Below are positions 17,941 to 26,966 of a DNA stretch of 64,000 nt, in pieces (the first letter of the stretch is position 1; each line of letters opens with the position of its first letter). Made by a program: the position numbers and the translations under genes. This DNA comes from Falsiroseomonas stagni DSM 19981 (GTDB lineage Bacteria > Pseudomonadota > Alphaproteobacteria > Acetobacterales > Acetobacteraceae), in the NCBI RefSeq assembly GCF_900114315.1, contig NZ_FOSQ01000002.1:1-64000 (forward strand), written 5' to 3'. The notes beneath the pieces were generated by a model. That model saw nothing but the letters and a program-made list of their open reading frames with translations. It ran no database searches and was not told the origin of the DNA.

Positions 17941-19098
17941 TCAGCGGGGCGCCGACCCCAGCGCGGCACTGCCACCCGGCAGCGGCAGCGTCTGGCCGAC
18001 CGGGGCCAGCGCGCCATCCTCCGCCACGCTGAACACATTCAGGCTCTGCTCCACCATGTTGCCGACCATCATCATGCGGCCGGCCGTGTTGAACACCGCA
18101 CCCTGCGACCAGGTGCCGACCCGCCCCTCACCCGCCGGCACGAAGCGCATGTTCTCGACGCGATAGGTCCGCACCAGGCCCGGGCCCCGGAACGGCGAAT
18201 TCTCCGCCTTGTTCGACCCGTTCATCACCGTCACGGCCACCAGCTTGCCATCCGGGCTGACCGTGATCCCCTCCGGCGTCTGCCCCACCGTCAGCGTATG
18301 CACCACACGCCAGGTGGCGGGATCGCCGCGCAGGCTGATGAGGCTGATCGTATCCTCATCCCCGCCGCCACGCCCGATATTCGCCACCGCCGCCCATGTC
18401 CCATCCGGCGCGATGCCGATGCCATAGGGGCGCAGCCCGGCGGAGATGGTGCGGTTCGTACGCGTCACATTCTCCCCGTTGATCGCCAGCACATGGATGA
18501 AGAAGTCGCCATCCCGCGTCACCAGCGCATGCCGCCCATCCGGCGTGATCGCCACCGCGGAAACGCCCGTCGCCGCCGGCCCGATCTCCACCGTGCCGAC
18601 CGCCTCCAGCCGCCCATCCCGGATGCGGAAGACGGAAACCGTACCCGCTTCCCGGTTCGCCACCAGCGCCAGCGTGCCGGTGCGGTTCACCGCGATGCCG
18701 GCCGGGCCGCGTCCCGTTTCCAGCGTCTGCACCACCGCCGGCGGCGTCGCCCGCAGGTCGATGACGGACAGCACATTGTGCGGCACCGTCCTGCTGTCAT
18801 TCGCCGGGTCGATCCGCTGGTTCGCCGTCACCAGCACCAGCCGCTCATCCGGCGTCAGGGTGATGGAGGAAGGCGGGCCGACGACGGAAACCGGCGCCTC
18901 CACCTCCGCCACCTGGCGCGGCGGCGTCGCCGAGAAATCGAAGACCGTCACGGTATCGGCGGGCGGGCTCGCCGCGATCACCGTCATGCCGTTGATGAGC
19001 CTGGCCTTGGCATCATTGGCCGAGGCGACAAGTTGCGCCTGGGCCGGCACCGCCGCCAGCGCAAGCAGCGCCGCGCCCGCGAGAAGGGTTGTCTTCAA
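17941..19098 (-). CDS. Secreted YncE/lactonase-like beta-propeller protein
   Basis: A 385-residue protein with a cleavable signal peptide (MKTTLLAGAALLALAAVPAQAQ). It has repeated propeller blades marked by TPDERLVLVTANQ, NRTGTLALVANREAGTVSVF, TPDGRHALVTRDG, APDGTWAAVANIG and SPDGKLVAVTVMNGSN, consistent with a seven-bladed propeller of the lactonase/YVTN class. Such proteins may be periplasmic lactonases, redox partners or scaffolds; catalytic residues cannot be assigned. It is divergent from dgoK across 140 bases. Involvement in sugar-lactone metabolism with dgoK/dgoA is possible but is neighbourhood inference. Confidence 0.75.
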   Translation of the reverse strand: MKTTLLAGAALLALAAVPAQAQLVASANDAKARLINGMTVIAASPPADTVTVFDFSATPPRQVAEVEAPVSVVGPPSSITLTPDERLVLVTANQRIDPANDSRTVPHNVLSVIDLRATPPAVVQTLETGRGPAGIAVNRTGTLALVANREAGTVSVFRIRDGRLEAVGTVEIGPAATGVSAVAITPDGRHALVTRDGDFFIHVLAINGENVTRTNRTISAGLRPYGIGIAPDGTWAAVANIGRGGGDEDTISLISLRGDPATWRVVHTLTVGQTPEGITVSPDGKLVAVTVMNGSNKAENSPFRGPGLVRTYRVENMRFVPAGEGRVGTWSQGAVFNTAGRMMMVGNMVEQSLNVFSVAEDGALAPVGQTLPLPGGSAALGSAPR

Positions 19099-19238
19099 CG
19101 TCCTGTCCTCCCAAGCCGGATCGGAAGTCCGGTGCGGCGATCCTCCGCCCTCACCGCCGCGCGATGCAAGGGGCGATGGGCTTGCAACGGACCCGGGGGC
19201 GCGCCAATCGACAGAAGGATGGAAACGGCGGAGGCCAC

Positions 19239-20120
19239 ATGATCGGCGTCGATTGGGGCACCAGCAGCCTGCGGGCCTATCGCATCGCCCCGGGCGGCGC
19301 GGTGACGGACCGGCTGGACCGGCCGGGCGGCATCCTGACGGTGGAGGGCGGCCGCTTCGCCGAGGCGCTGCGCGACACGATCGGCCCCTGGATCGCCGCC
19401 GGCGAAACCCGCGTGCTGCTCTGCGGCATGATCGGCAGCCGCCAGGGCTGGGTGGAGGCGCCCTACCTCCCCTGCCCCGCCGGCCCGGCGGAGATCGCTG
19501 GCGCCACCATCCCCGTGCCCTTCCCCGATGCCGAAACCCGCCTGGTCCCCGGCCTGACCAGCAGCGACGAAGCCGGCGTGCCCGACGTGATGCGGGGCGA
19601 GGAGACGAAGCTGGTCGCGCTGGCCGACCTGCTCGGCGATGCGCCCGCGCTCGCCTGCCTGCCCGGCACCCACAGCAAATGGGCGCGCCTCGAAGGCGGC
19701 CGCGTCACCGGCTTCTCCACCCAGATGACGGGCGAGGCCTTCGCGGCGCTGTCGCACCACACCATCCTGGCCCGCACGGCGGAAGACGGGCCGGACCAGC
19801 CCGCCGCCTTCGCCCGCGGGCTGGCCCGCGCGCGCCAGCCCGGCGGGCTGCTGCACCACCTCTTCGGCACACGCGCCCTGCACCTGATGGATCAGCTCGC
19901 CGTCGCGGAAACCCGCTCCTACCTCTCCGGCCTGCTGATCGGGCATGAAGTCGCTTCCGCCTCGAAGGGCGTGACGCGGGTGCAGCTGGTCGGCGCCGCG
20001 GGCCTCGCCGCGCTCTACGAAACCGCGCTGCGCGATGCCGGCATCGAGGTCACGACCCATGACCCGGACCTGGTCGCGTCCGGGCTGCACCATATCGGCA
20101 GGAGCCTCGGATGGCTGTGA
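19239..20120 (+). CDS. dgoK: 2-dehydro-3-deoxygalactonokinase
   Basis: Phosphorylates 2-dehydro-3-deoxygalactonate at C6 in the De Ley-Doudoroff pathway. The 293-residue protein matches the DgoK family: VDWGTSSLRAYRI (phosphate loop of the ASKHA fold), LLCGMIGSRQGWVEAPYLPC, CLPGTHSKWARLEGG, FSTQMTGEAFAAL and LIGHEV. The start at 19239 follows GGCGGAGG; an in-frame extension upstream lacks these features. Its last 10 bases overlap dgoA, so both are co-translated. The dehydratase (dgoD) is not in the window. Confidence 0.93.
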   Translation: MIGVDWGTSSLRAYRIAPGGAVTDRLDRPGGILTVEGGRFAEALRDTIGPWIAAGETRVLLCGMIGSRQGWVEAPYLPCPAGPAEIAGATIPVPFPDAETRLVPGLTSSDEAGVPDVMRGEETKLVALADLLGDAPALACLPGTHSKWARLEGGRVTGFSTQMTGEAFAALSHHTILARTAEDGPDQPAAFARGLARARQPGGLLHHLFGTRALHLMDQLAVAETRSYLSGLLIGHEVASASKGVTRVQLVGAAGLAALYETALRDAGIEVTTHDPDLVASGLHHIGRSLGWL

Positions 20121-20725
20121 CGCTCAAGGACTGGCTGGCGCGCTGCCCGCTGGTCGCGATCCTGCGTGGCGTGAGGCCGGAGGAGGTGGAGGCGATCGGC
20201 GATGCGCTGCTGGCCGCCGACATCCCCGTGCTGGAAGTGCCGCTGAACTCCCCGGACCCCATCGAGAGCATCCGCCGCCTGGCGCGGCGCTTCGGCGATC
20301 GTGCCCTGGTCGGCGCCGGCACCGTGACCGATCCCGCGGATTGCGCGCGGATCGCGGCGGCGGGTGGCAGGCTGATCGTGACGCCCCATGCCGACCCCGC
20401 CGTGGTCCGCGCGGCGAAGTCGCAGCAGATGATCTGCGTGCCCGGCTTCTTCACCCCCGGGGAAGCCTTCGCGCTGCTCGCCGCCGGGGCCGATGGCCTG
20501 AAGCTGTTCCCGGCGGAAGCGGCTTCCCCCGCCGTGCTCAAGGCGATGCTCGCCGTGCTGCCGAAGGGCACGCCGGTGCTGCCCGTCGGCGGCATGGATG
20601 CCACCACCATCCCCGCCTGGCGCGCGGCCGGCGCGGCGGGATTCGGGATCGGCAGCGCGATCTACAAGCCGGGCGACGATGCCGCGGCGGTGGCGGCCAA
20701 GGCGCGCGCCCTCCGCGCCGCCTGA
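20111..20725 (+). CDS. dgoA: 2-dehydro-3-deoxy-6-phosphogalactonate aldolase
   Basis: Splits KDPGal to pyruvate and glyceraldehyde-3-phosphate. The 204-residue class I aldolase has the KDPG/KDPGal pattern: LVAILRGVRPEE (catalytic Glu region), VEVPLNSP-type VLEVPLNSPDPIESI, GAGTVTDP, TPHADPAVVRAAK, and FFTPGEAFALLAAGADGLKLFPAE, which holds the Schiff-base Lys. VPLNSPDP favours the galactonate rather than the gluconate enzyme. It overlaps dgoK by 10 bases. The TRAP genes follow after 115 bases. Confidence 0.92.
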   Translation: MAVTLKDWLARCPLVAILRGVRPEEVEAIGDALLAADIPVLEVPLNSPDPIESIRRLARRFGDRALVGAGTVTDPADCARIAAAGGRLIVTPHADPAVVRAAKSQQMICVPGFFTPGEAFALLAAGADGLKLFPAEAASPAVLKAMLAVLPKGTPVLPVGGMDATTIPAWRAAGAAGFGIGSAIYKPGDDAAAVAAKARALRAA

Positions 20726-20731
20726 CCGTTA

Positions 20732-20742
20732 TGTAATATACA
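20732..20742. promoter_or_regulatory. Candidate operator TGTA-ATA-TACA
   Basis: A perfect TGTA/TACA inverted repeat around three bases, in a short AT-rich patch seven bases past dgoA and about 100 bases before the dctP start. FadR/GntR-type repressors recognise short palindromes of this class, and such regulators commonly control sugar-acid loci. No regulator gene is adjacent. Low certainty. Confidence 0.3.
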
Positions 20743-20840
20743 CATCCCCGCCTTGCCTGGATGGACAGGTGCGGGCATTGATTGCGCAGCCGGCGGCCAT
20801 CGCCGCGTCCAAGAAACGAAGAATCCAGGGAGCTCATGGG

Positions 20841-21884
20841 ATGCTGATCCAACGCCGCCACCTCGCGGCCCTCGGCGCCGCCGCCTTCGCCTCGCCCGCG
20901 CTGGTCCGCCCCGCTTCCGCGCAGGAACTGACGCTGCGGCTGCACCACTTCCTGCCGGCGGTGTCGAACGTCCATCGCCACTTCCTGATGCCCTGGTCGC
21001 AGAAGATCAGCGCGGAAAGCCAGGGCAAGCTCCGCGTGCAGATCTTCCCCTCCATGCAGCTGGGCGGCGCGCCGCCCCAGCTCTTCGACCAGGCCCGCGA
21101 CGGCGTGGTGGACATCGTCTGGACGCTGCCCGGGAACACCCCCGGCCGCTTCCCGCGGATCGAGGTCTTCGAACTCCCCTTCGTCGGCAGCCCCAAGGCC
21201 GGCCCCAACGCCAAGGCGACCTGGGAATTCTACACCACCCACCTCCGCGACGAATTCCGCGAAGTGCATCCCATCACCATCTGGACGCATGACGGCGGCG
21301 TCATCCACGCCAACAAGCCCGTCAACCGGCTGGAGGATATGCGCGGCCTGAAGCTGCGCTTCCCGACGCGCCAGGCCGGCGAGGCGCTGCGCGCCCTTGG
21401 CGCCGCCCCCATCGGCATGCCCGTCCCCCAGGTGCCGGAAGCCGTGTCGCAGGGCGTGATCGACGGCGCCGTGGTGCCGTGGGAGGTCGTGCCTTCGATC
21501 CGCCTGCAGGAACTGGTCCGCAACCACACGGAGATCGTGGGCGCGCCGACGCTCTACGCCGCCTCCTTCATCCTCGCGATGAACAAGGCGAAGTATGAGG
21601 CGATGCCGGCCGAACTCCGCACCGTGCTCGATGCCAATTCCGGCATGGTGGCGGCGGAGATGGCGGCCAAGGTCTGGGACGAACAGGGCCCGATCGTGCG
21701 CGAACAGGTCGCCCGCCGGCGGGACAACCGCATCGTCCAGCTTTCCGCGGCCGAGAAGGAGCGCTGGATGATCGCCTGCCGCCCGGTGCTGGACAATTGG
21801 CTGGCGGCGTCGCGCGAACGCGGCTTCGACGGCGCCGGCCTGCTGGCCGATGCGCGCGGGCTGATCGCCAAGCACGGCGGCTGA
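20841..21884 (+). CDS. dctP: TRAP transporter substrate-binding protein, DctP family
   Basis: A 347-residue periplasmic receptor with a signal peptide (LIQRRHLAALGAAAFASPALV). TLRLHHFLPAVSNVHRHFLMPW, GKLRVQIFPSMQLGGAPPQLFDQARDG and GLKLRFPTRQAGEALRALGA (with the conserved Arg that binds the ligand carboxylate) are DctP hallmarks. The start follows an AGGGAG ribosome site. It heads a dctP-dctQ-dctM operon directly downstream of dgoKA, which suggests a sugar acid such as a galactonate-type compound as ligand; this is inference. Confidence 0.92.
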   Translation: MLIQRRHLAALGAAAFASPALVRPASAQELTLRLHHFLPAVSNVHRHFLMPWSQKISAESQGKLRVQIFPSMQLGGAPPQLFDQARDGVVDIVWTLPGNTPGRFPRIEVFELPFVGSPKAGPNAKATWEFYTTHLRDEFREVHPITIWTHDGGVIHANKPVNRLEDMRGLKLRFPTRQAGEALRALGAAPIGMPVPQVPEAVSQGVIDGAVVPWEVVPSIRLQELVRNHTEIVGAPTLYAASFILAMNKAKYEAMPAELRTVLDANSGMVAAEMAAKVWDEQGPIVREQVARRRDNRIVQLSAAEKERWMIACRPVLDNWLAASRERGFDGAGLLADARGLIAKHGG

Positions 21885-21930
21885 GACCCCAACGGCCAAG
21901 GCCGGCCCCCCACCCACAGAGGAGCCGGCC

Positions 21931-22437
21931 TTGTCCGAGCCTGACGCCCCCCCCGCGCCGCCGAGCGGCCCGATCGCCACCCTCGCGCGCGCCCTCGCCT
22001 TCGCCGGGGGCATCGCCCTGCTGGTCGGCGCCTGCATCACCACGACCAGCGTTTTGCTGCGCTGGACGACGAGCCAGCCCATCCGCGGCGACTTCGAGAT
22101 GGTGCCCATCGCCACCGGCATCGGCGTCTTCGGCTTCCTCGCCTATGGCACGCTGATGCGCGCCAACATCCTGGTGGACACCTTCACCACCTGGCTGCCG
22201 AAGCGGGTCAACGACGTGATCGACGGCTTCTGGACCCTGGTCTGGGCCGCCATCACGCTGTGGCTGGCGGAACGCATGATCATCGGATCGCTCGACACGC
22301 TCTCCTCCGGCACGCGGACCATCGGGCTGCTGGCGCTGCCCTACTGGTGGGCCATCGGCATCGGCGCGCTGTGCTTCGCCGCCACGGGCATCGCCGCCCT
22401 GTGGTGGGTGCCGCGGCATCTCAGGGGGCAGGGCTGA
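21931..22437 (+). CDS. dctQ: TRAP transporter small permease, DctQ family
   Basis: A 168-residue inner-membrane protein with four predicted helices, including ALAFAGGIALLVGACITTTS, FGFLAYGTLMRANILVDTF and IGIGALCFAATGIAALWW, the usual DctQ layout. The start is a TTG at 21931 preceded by AGAGGAG; no ATG in this frame fits better. Its TGA overlaps the ATG of the large permease (22435-22439). It links the receptor to the large permease in the tripartite transporter. Confidence 0.88.
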   Translation: MSEPDAPPAPPSGPIATLARALAFAGGIALLVGACITTTSVLLRWTTSQPIRGDFEMVPIATGIGVFGFLAYGTLMRANILVDTFTTWLPKRVNDVIDGFWTLVWAAITLWLAERMIIGSLDTLSSGTRTIGLLALPYWWAIGIGALCFAATGIAALWWVPRHLRGQG

Positions 22438-23759
22438 TGGCACCCGAATTCATCCTGGCGGGCACGGGCTTCGCCGTGCTGCTCGGCCTGATCGCGATCC
22501 GCGCGCCGGTCGGGCTTTCGATGCTCATCGTCGGCATCGGCGGCTATGTCCACATCCTGGACTGGAGCACGCTCGGCAACTACCTCAAGACCACGCCCTA
22601 CCACCTGTTCGCGAACTACACGCTCTCCGTCATCCCGCTCTTCATCCTGATGGGCGCGCTGGCGGAACGGGGCGGGCTGGCGCGGGATCTGTTCGCCGCC
22701 GCCAATGCGCTGATCGGCCGCAAGCCCGGCGGCATGGCGATGGCGGTGATCGGCGCCTGCGCCTGCTTCGGCGCGGTCTGCGGCAGCAGCGTCGCCACCA
22801 CCGCCACCTTCGGCCGCGCCGCGCTGCCCGAACTCCGCCGCTTCGGCTACCCCGCCGGCTTCTCCGCCGGCACCGTCGCGGTGGGCGGCACGCTCGGCAT
22901 CCTCATCCCGCCCAGCGTCATCCTGGTGGTCTATGCCATCAGCACCGAACAGAACATCGCCAAGCTCTTCATGGCGGCGCTCATCCCCGGCCTGCTGGCG
23001 ACGGCCTTCTACATCATCGCCATCGCCATCGTCGTGAAGCTGAAGCCCGAACTCGGCCCGCCGGGTGAGGCACCGAGCCCGGCGGAGCGGCGGGAGGCCT
23101 TCCTCAACGTCATCCCCGTGCTGCTGATCGCCCTCGTCGTCGTCGGCGGCATCTATGGCGGCATCTTCACCCCCACGGAAAGCGCCGCCGTCGGCTGCAT
23201 CGCGACGCTGGCCGTCGGCGTGCTGCGCGGCACGCTGAAACCCCGCCAGGTGAAGGAAAGCCTCTTCGCCACGGCGGAGACCACGGCGATGATCTTCGCC
23301 ATCCTGCTGGGGGCGGAGGTCTTCAACACCTTCCTCGCCTTGTCCCAGGCGCCGGATCTGCTGGCGATGTGGATCACGGAGCAGGACTTTCCTCCGTACG
23401 GCGTCCTCGTCATCCTCCTCGTCGCCTACATCATCCTCGGTGCGGTGATGGATGAGCTGGCGATGATCCTGCTGACGCTGCCGGTCTTCTTCCCCGTCGT
23501 CACGGCGCTGGATTTCGGCCTGACGACGGAGGAGACGGCGATCTGGTTCGGCATCCTCGTGCTGGTCGTGGTCGGCATCGGGCTGACCGCGCCGCCCATC
23601 GGGCTGAACGTCTTCGTCGTCTCCGGCCTGGCGAAGGACGTGCCGATCTCCCAGATCTACAGGGGCGTCATGCCCTACCTGGCCATGGACGTGATCCGCC
23701 TGGTGCTCTGCGTGGTGTTCCCGGGGCTCAGCCTTTGGCTGGTGAACCTGCTGACATGA
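22437..23759 (+). CDS. dctM: TRAP transporter large permease, DctM family
   Basis: A 440-residue protein with about 12 membrane helices that forms the sodium-coupled transport channel. DctM signatures: PLFILMGALAERGGLARDLF, GGMAMAVIGACACFGAVCGSS, GTLGILIPPSVILVVYAI, FTPTESAAVG and GLTAPPIGLNVFVVSGLA. The start overlaps the dctQ stop by one base (TGATG). The last 32 bases overlap the end of the convergent rhodanese gene. Completes a full TRAP system. Confidence 0.95.
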   Translation: MAPEFILAGTGFAVLLGLIAIRAPVGLSMLIVGIGGYVHILDWSTLGNYLKTTPYHLFANYTLSVIPLFILMGALAERGGLARDLFAAANALIGRKPGGMAMAVIGACACFGAVCGSSVATTATFGRAALPELRRFGYPAGFSAGTVAVGGTLGILIPPSVILVVYAISTEQNIAKLFMAALIPGLLATAFYIIAIAIVVKLKPELGPPGEAPSPAERREAFLNVIPVLLIALVVVGGIYGGIFTPTESAAVGCIATLAVGVLRGTLKPRQVKESLFATAETTAMIFAILLGAEVFNTFLALSQAPDLLAMWITEQDFPPYGVLVILLVAYIILGAVMDELAMILLTLPVFFPVVTALDFGLTTEETAIWFGILVLVVVGIGLTAPPIGLNVFVVSGLAKDVPISQIYRGVMPYLAMDVIRLVLCVVFPGLSLWLVNLLT

Positions 23760-24147
23760 CGCTCGCCGGCATCTCGGTCGGCCCGCCGGCCTGCTTCCAG
23801 GCCGTGATGCCGCCGCCGAGATGGGCGACGCGCGCCAGCCCCATCTCCTGCGCCGTCTTCGCCGCCAGGGCGGATCGCCAGCCGCTGGCGCAGTAGAACA
23901 GGAAGCGCTTCGGTTCCTGGAAGACCGGCTTGGCATAGGGGCTGTCCGGGTCGATCCAGAATTCCAGCATCCCGCGCGGGCAGGCGAAGGCCCCGGGGAT
24001 GCGGCCCTCCCGCTGAATCTCGCGGGGGTCGCGGAGGTCCACGAAGACCACGCCGGGGTCACCCTGCAACGCCAACGCCTGGTCGGCGGGCAGCGTCTCC
24101 ACCACCGCATCGGCCTCGGCCAGCAATTCCTTGTAGCCCTTGCGCAT
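23728..24147 (-). CDS. Single-domain rhodanese-like protein
   Basis: A 139-residue sulfurtransferase-fold protein. VVFVDLRDPREIQREGRIPGA is the standard rhodanese N-terminal signature. FYCASGWRSALAAKTAQEMG carries the active-site Cys in a CASGWRS loop, and VAHLGGGITAWKQAGGP closes the domain. Role: transfer of sulfane sulfur or redox housekeeping; the partner is unknown. Its 3' end overlaps dctM by 32 bases on the opposite strand. Confidence 0.9.
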   Translation of the reverse strand: MRKGYKELLAEADAVVETLPADQALALQGDPGVVFVDLRDPREIQREGRIPGAFACPRGMLEFWIDPDSPYAKPVFQEPKRFLFYCASGWRSALAAKTAQEMGLARVAHLGGGITAWKQAGGPTEMPASVMSAGSPAKG

Positions 24148-24201
24148 CGCCCCATCCCCCCAGGATCGCGGGGCAGGATAGGGCGCGCGCGGCGCGGGCG
24201 G

Positions 24202-24384
24202 CTAGGCCCGCTCGGGATGCACGGCGGGGCCGGGCGGCGCGGCGCCGGGGTCCTTCGGCGTCTCCGCCGGCTGCTGCGGCGGCTCGTGCACCGCGGGGCC
24301 GACCGGCGCCGGGCCGGGGTCCGGCTTTCGCGCCGGCTCCACGCTGGTGTTCGCCCCGCCGCCGCGCTGCTGTGAACCGCTCAT
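24202..24384 (-). CDS. Small proline-rich hypothetical protein
   Basis: A 60-residue open frame starting MSGSQQRGGGANTSVEPARK and rich in Pro, Ala and Gly with repeated GPAVHEP/GPAVHPE elements. No membrane segment or cysteine. It lies between the rhodanese and pcaF, on the strand opposite to pcaF. It is likely disordered. It could be a chance frame in GC-rich DNA; the low-complexity but ordered motif repetition is the only support. Confidence 0.4.
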   Translation of the reverse strand: MSGSQQRGGGANTSVEPARKPDPGPAPVGPAVHEPPQQPAETPKDPGAAPPGPAVHPERA

Positions 24385-24509
24385 CCGCCGCTTCCTTCCG
24401 TTCGCATCGCGGCCCGAACGCCCGGCAACCGCCCGGGTTCGCCCCGGCATCGGTTGACGCCGAGGCCGCCCGGCGGCACCAACGCGCCACGAAAGAGGGG
24501 ACCCCGACC

Positions 24510-25718
24510 ATGGCCGACGCCTTCATCTGCGACGCCGCCCGCACCGCCATCGGCCGCTATGCCGGCGCGCTCAAGGATGTCCGCCCGGACGACCTCGGCG
24601 CCGTGCCGCTGAAGGCGCTGATGGCCCGCAACCCCGGCGTGGACTGGGCCGCGGTGGATGACGTGATCTTCGGCTGCGCCAACCAGGCGGGCGAGGACAA
24701 CCGCAACGTCGCGCGCATGTCCTCCCTGCTCGCCGGCCTGCCGGACAGCATCCCGGGCGCCACGGTGAACCGCCTCTGCGGTTCCGGCATGGACGCCGTC
24801 GGCATCGCCGCCCGCGCCATCAAGGCGGGCGAGGCCGAATTCATGCTGGCCGGCGGCGTGGAGAGCATGACCCGCGCCCCCTTCGTGCAGGGCAAGTCCA
24901 CGGAAGCCTTCGGCCGGAGCGCGGAAATCTACGACACGACGATCGGCTGGCGCTTCGTGAACGCGAAGATGAAGGCCGCCTACGGCGTGGATTCGATGCC
25001 GGAGACGGCGGAGAACGTCGCGCAGGATTTCAACGTCAACCGCGCGGACCAGGACGCCTTCGCCTGGCGTTCCCAGCAGCGCGCCGGCGCCGCCATGGCC
25101 CGCGGCCGCTTCGCGGAGGAGATCGTGCCGGTCGCGATCCCGCAGCGGAAGGGCAACCCGATCATCGTGGACAAGGACGAACACCCCCGTCCCGACACGA
25201 CGATGGAAGCCCTGGCCAGGCTCGGCACGCCCTTCCGCAAGGAAGGCGGCAGCGTGACCGCGGGCAATGCCTCCGGCGTCAATGACGGCGCCTGCGCCAT
25301 CATCCTCGCCAGCGAATCGATGGCGGCGAAGTTCGGCCTGACGCCCCGCGCGCGGGTTGTGGCGACCGCCACCGCCGGCGTCGCGCCCCGCATCATGGGC
25401 TTCGGCCCCGCCCCCGCCACGCGCAAGGTGCTGGCCAAGGCGGGGCTCTCGCTCTCCGACATCGCCGTCATCGAACTGAACGAGGCCTTCGCCGCGCAGG
25501 CGCTGGCGGTCACGCGCGACCTCGGCCTGCCGGATGATGCCGAATTCGTGAACCCGAACGGTGGTGCGATCGCACTCGGCCACCCGCTGGGGATGAGCGG
25601 CGCGCGGCTGGTGCAGACGGCGGTGGCGGAGCTGCACAACCGCAAGCAGCGCTACGCTCTCGTGACCATGTGCATCGGCGTCGGCCAGGGCATCGCGATG
25701 ATCATCGAGCGCGTCTGA
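24510..25718 (+). CDS. pcaF: Beta-ketoadipyl-CoA thiolase
   Basis: Cleaves beta-ketoadipyl-CoA to succinyl-CoA and acetyl-CoA, the final step of protocatechuate degradation. The 402-residue thiolase has NRLCGSGMDAVGIAARAI (nucleophilic Cys), VNPNGGAIALGHPLGMSGAR (catalytic His) and VTMCIGVGQGIAMIIERV (second Cys). ARTAIGRYAGALKDVRPDDL at the N-terminus matches PcaF/PaaJ rather than acetoacetyl-CoA thiolases. It starts at 24510 after AAAGAGGGGA. It is first in the pca gene run. Confidence 0.9.
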   Translation: MADAFICDAARTAIGRYAGALKDVRPDDLGAVPLKALMARNPGVDWAAVDDVIFGCANQAGEDNRNVARMSSLLAGLPDSIPGATVNRLCGSGMDAVGIAARAIKAGEAEFMLAGGVESMTRAPFVQGKSTEAFGRSAEIYDTTIGWRFVNAKMKAAYGVDSMPETAENVAQDFNVNRADQDAFAWRSQQRAGAAMARGRFAEEIVPVAIPQRKGNPIIVDKDEHPRPDTTMEALARLGTPFRKEGGSVTAGNASGVNDGACAIILASESMAAKFGLTPRARVVATATAGVAPRIMGFGPAPATRKVLAKAGLSLSDIAVIELNEAFAAQALAVTRDLGLPDDAEFVNPNGGAIALGHPLGMSGARLVQTAVAELHNRKQRYALVTMCIGVGQGIAMIIERV

Positions 25719-25820
25719 CACTCGACAACCTCAGGACGGGTCTGGAATCAGGCTCAGGGTCCCTCCCGCCCCGCGCAACGAAGTGATACGCATCGCGCCG
25801 GGGCAGGTTGGGGGAACAGG

Positions 25821-26960
25821 ATGTTTCTGCATCTCGGGGACATCGTGGTGCATGCGGTGGTGGAGGGGCCGGCGGAAGCGCCGCCCCTGCTGATGCTGCA
25901 TTCCATCGGCACGTCGCTGCATGTCTTCGATCCGCAGGTCGCGGCGCTGTCGCGGCACTACCGCGTGATCCGGATGGATCTGCGCGGGCACGGCATGTCG
26001 GGCGTCACGGATGGCGCCTACTCCATGGCGCTGCATGCGCGGGATGCCGTGGCGCTGCTCGATTCGCTCGGCATCCGGCAGGCGCATGTGCTGGGGCTTT
26101 CCATCGGCGGGCGCATCGCGATGGAACTCGCGGTGCTGGCGCCCGATCGCGTCGCGTCGCTGATCCTGATGGACACCGCGCTGGAATTCCCGCCGCCCCA
26201 GGCCTGGCAGGACCGGATCGATGCCGTGATGGAGATCGGCACCCAGGCGCTGGTCGAGGTCGTGATGCCGCGCTGGGTGGTGGATCCCTCCCTCGCCTCC
26301 TCCCAGGGCCTGCGGCAGATGCTGCTGCGCACGGATCGCCGCGGCTATGCCGGTTCCGCCGCCGCGCTGCGCGATGCCCGCGCGGTGGACGTGGCCGGGA
26401 AGATCACCTGCCCCACCACCGTCGCCGTCGGCACCAACGACATCGCGACCCCGCCGGCCATGTCCCGCGCGATCCAGGACGCCATTCCCGGCAGCCGCTA
26501 CGTGGAAATCCCCGAAGGCGGCCACCTGCCGACCTTCGAGCGCGCCGCCGACACCACCGCCGCGATCCTCGGCCACTTCGCCGCCTTCGCGCCCCCGCCG
26601 GGCTACGATGCGGGCCTCGCCATCCGCAAGCAGGTGCTGGGGGAAGCGCATGTGGCGCGGGCATCCGCCAACATCACGCCGCTGGATGCCGCCTTCCAGG
26701 AATGGATCACGGCCAATGTCTGGGGCGGCGTCTGGACCCGCCCGGGCCTGCCGCGCCACACCCGCAGCCTGCTGACCCTCGGCATGATGGCGGCGCTGGG
26801 CCGGCATGAGGAGTTCGAGCTGCATGTCCGCGCCACCCGCAACACCGGCGTGACGCCGGAGGAGATCGGGGAGGTGCTGCTCCAGGTGGGCGCCTATGCC
26901 GGGGTGCCAGCGGCCAATTCCGCGTTTAAGATCGCCAAGACCGTTCTGAAGGAAGCGTGA
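25821..26960 (+). CDS. pcaL: Fused enol-lactonase / 4-carboxymuconolactone decarboxylase (PcaD-PcaC)
   Basis: A 379-residue two-domain enzyme. Residues 1 to about 255 form an alpha/beta hydrolase (PcaD) with nucleophile Ser94 in GLSIGG, an Asp in GTNDIATPP and the catalytic His in EGGHLPTFE. Residues about 265-379 form the PcaC decarboxylase (ANVWGGVWTRPGL, RSLLTLGMMAALGRHEEFE, LLQVGAYAGVPAANSAF). The fused enzyme converts 4-carboxymuconolactone to beta-ketoadipate in one polypeptide, as PcaL does in some bacteria. It is followed by pcaH after six bases. Confidence 0.9.
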   Translation: MFLHLGDIVVHAVVEGPAEAPPLLMLHSIGTSLHVFDPQVAALSRHYRVIRMDLRGHGMSGVTDGAYSMALHARDAVALLDSLGIRQAHVLGLSIGGRIAMELAVLAPDRVASLILMDTALEFPPPQAWQDRIDAVMEIGTQALVEVVMPRWVVDPSLASSQGLRQMLLRTDRRGYAGSAAALRDARAVDVAGKITCPTTVAVGTNDIATPPAMSRAIQDAIPGSRYVEIPEGGHLPTFERAADTTAAILGHFAAFAPPPGYDAGLAIRKQVLGEAHVARASANITPLDAAFQEWITANVWGGVWTRPGLPRHTRSLLTLGMMAALGRHEEFELHVRATRNTGVTPEEIGEVLLQVGAYAGVPAANSAFKIAKTVLKEA

Positions 26961-26966
26961 TCGCCG

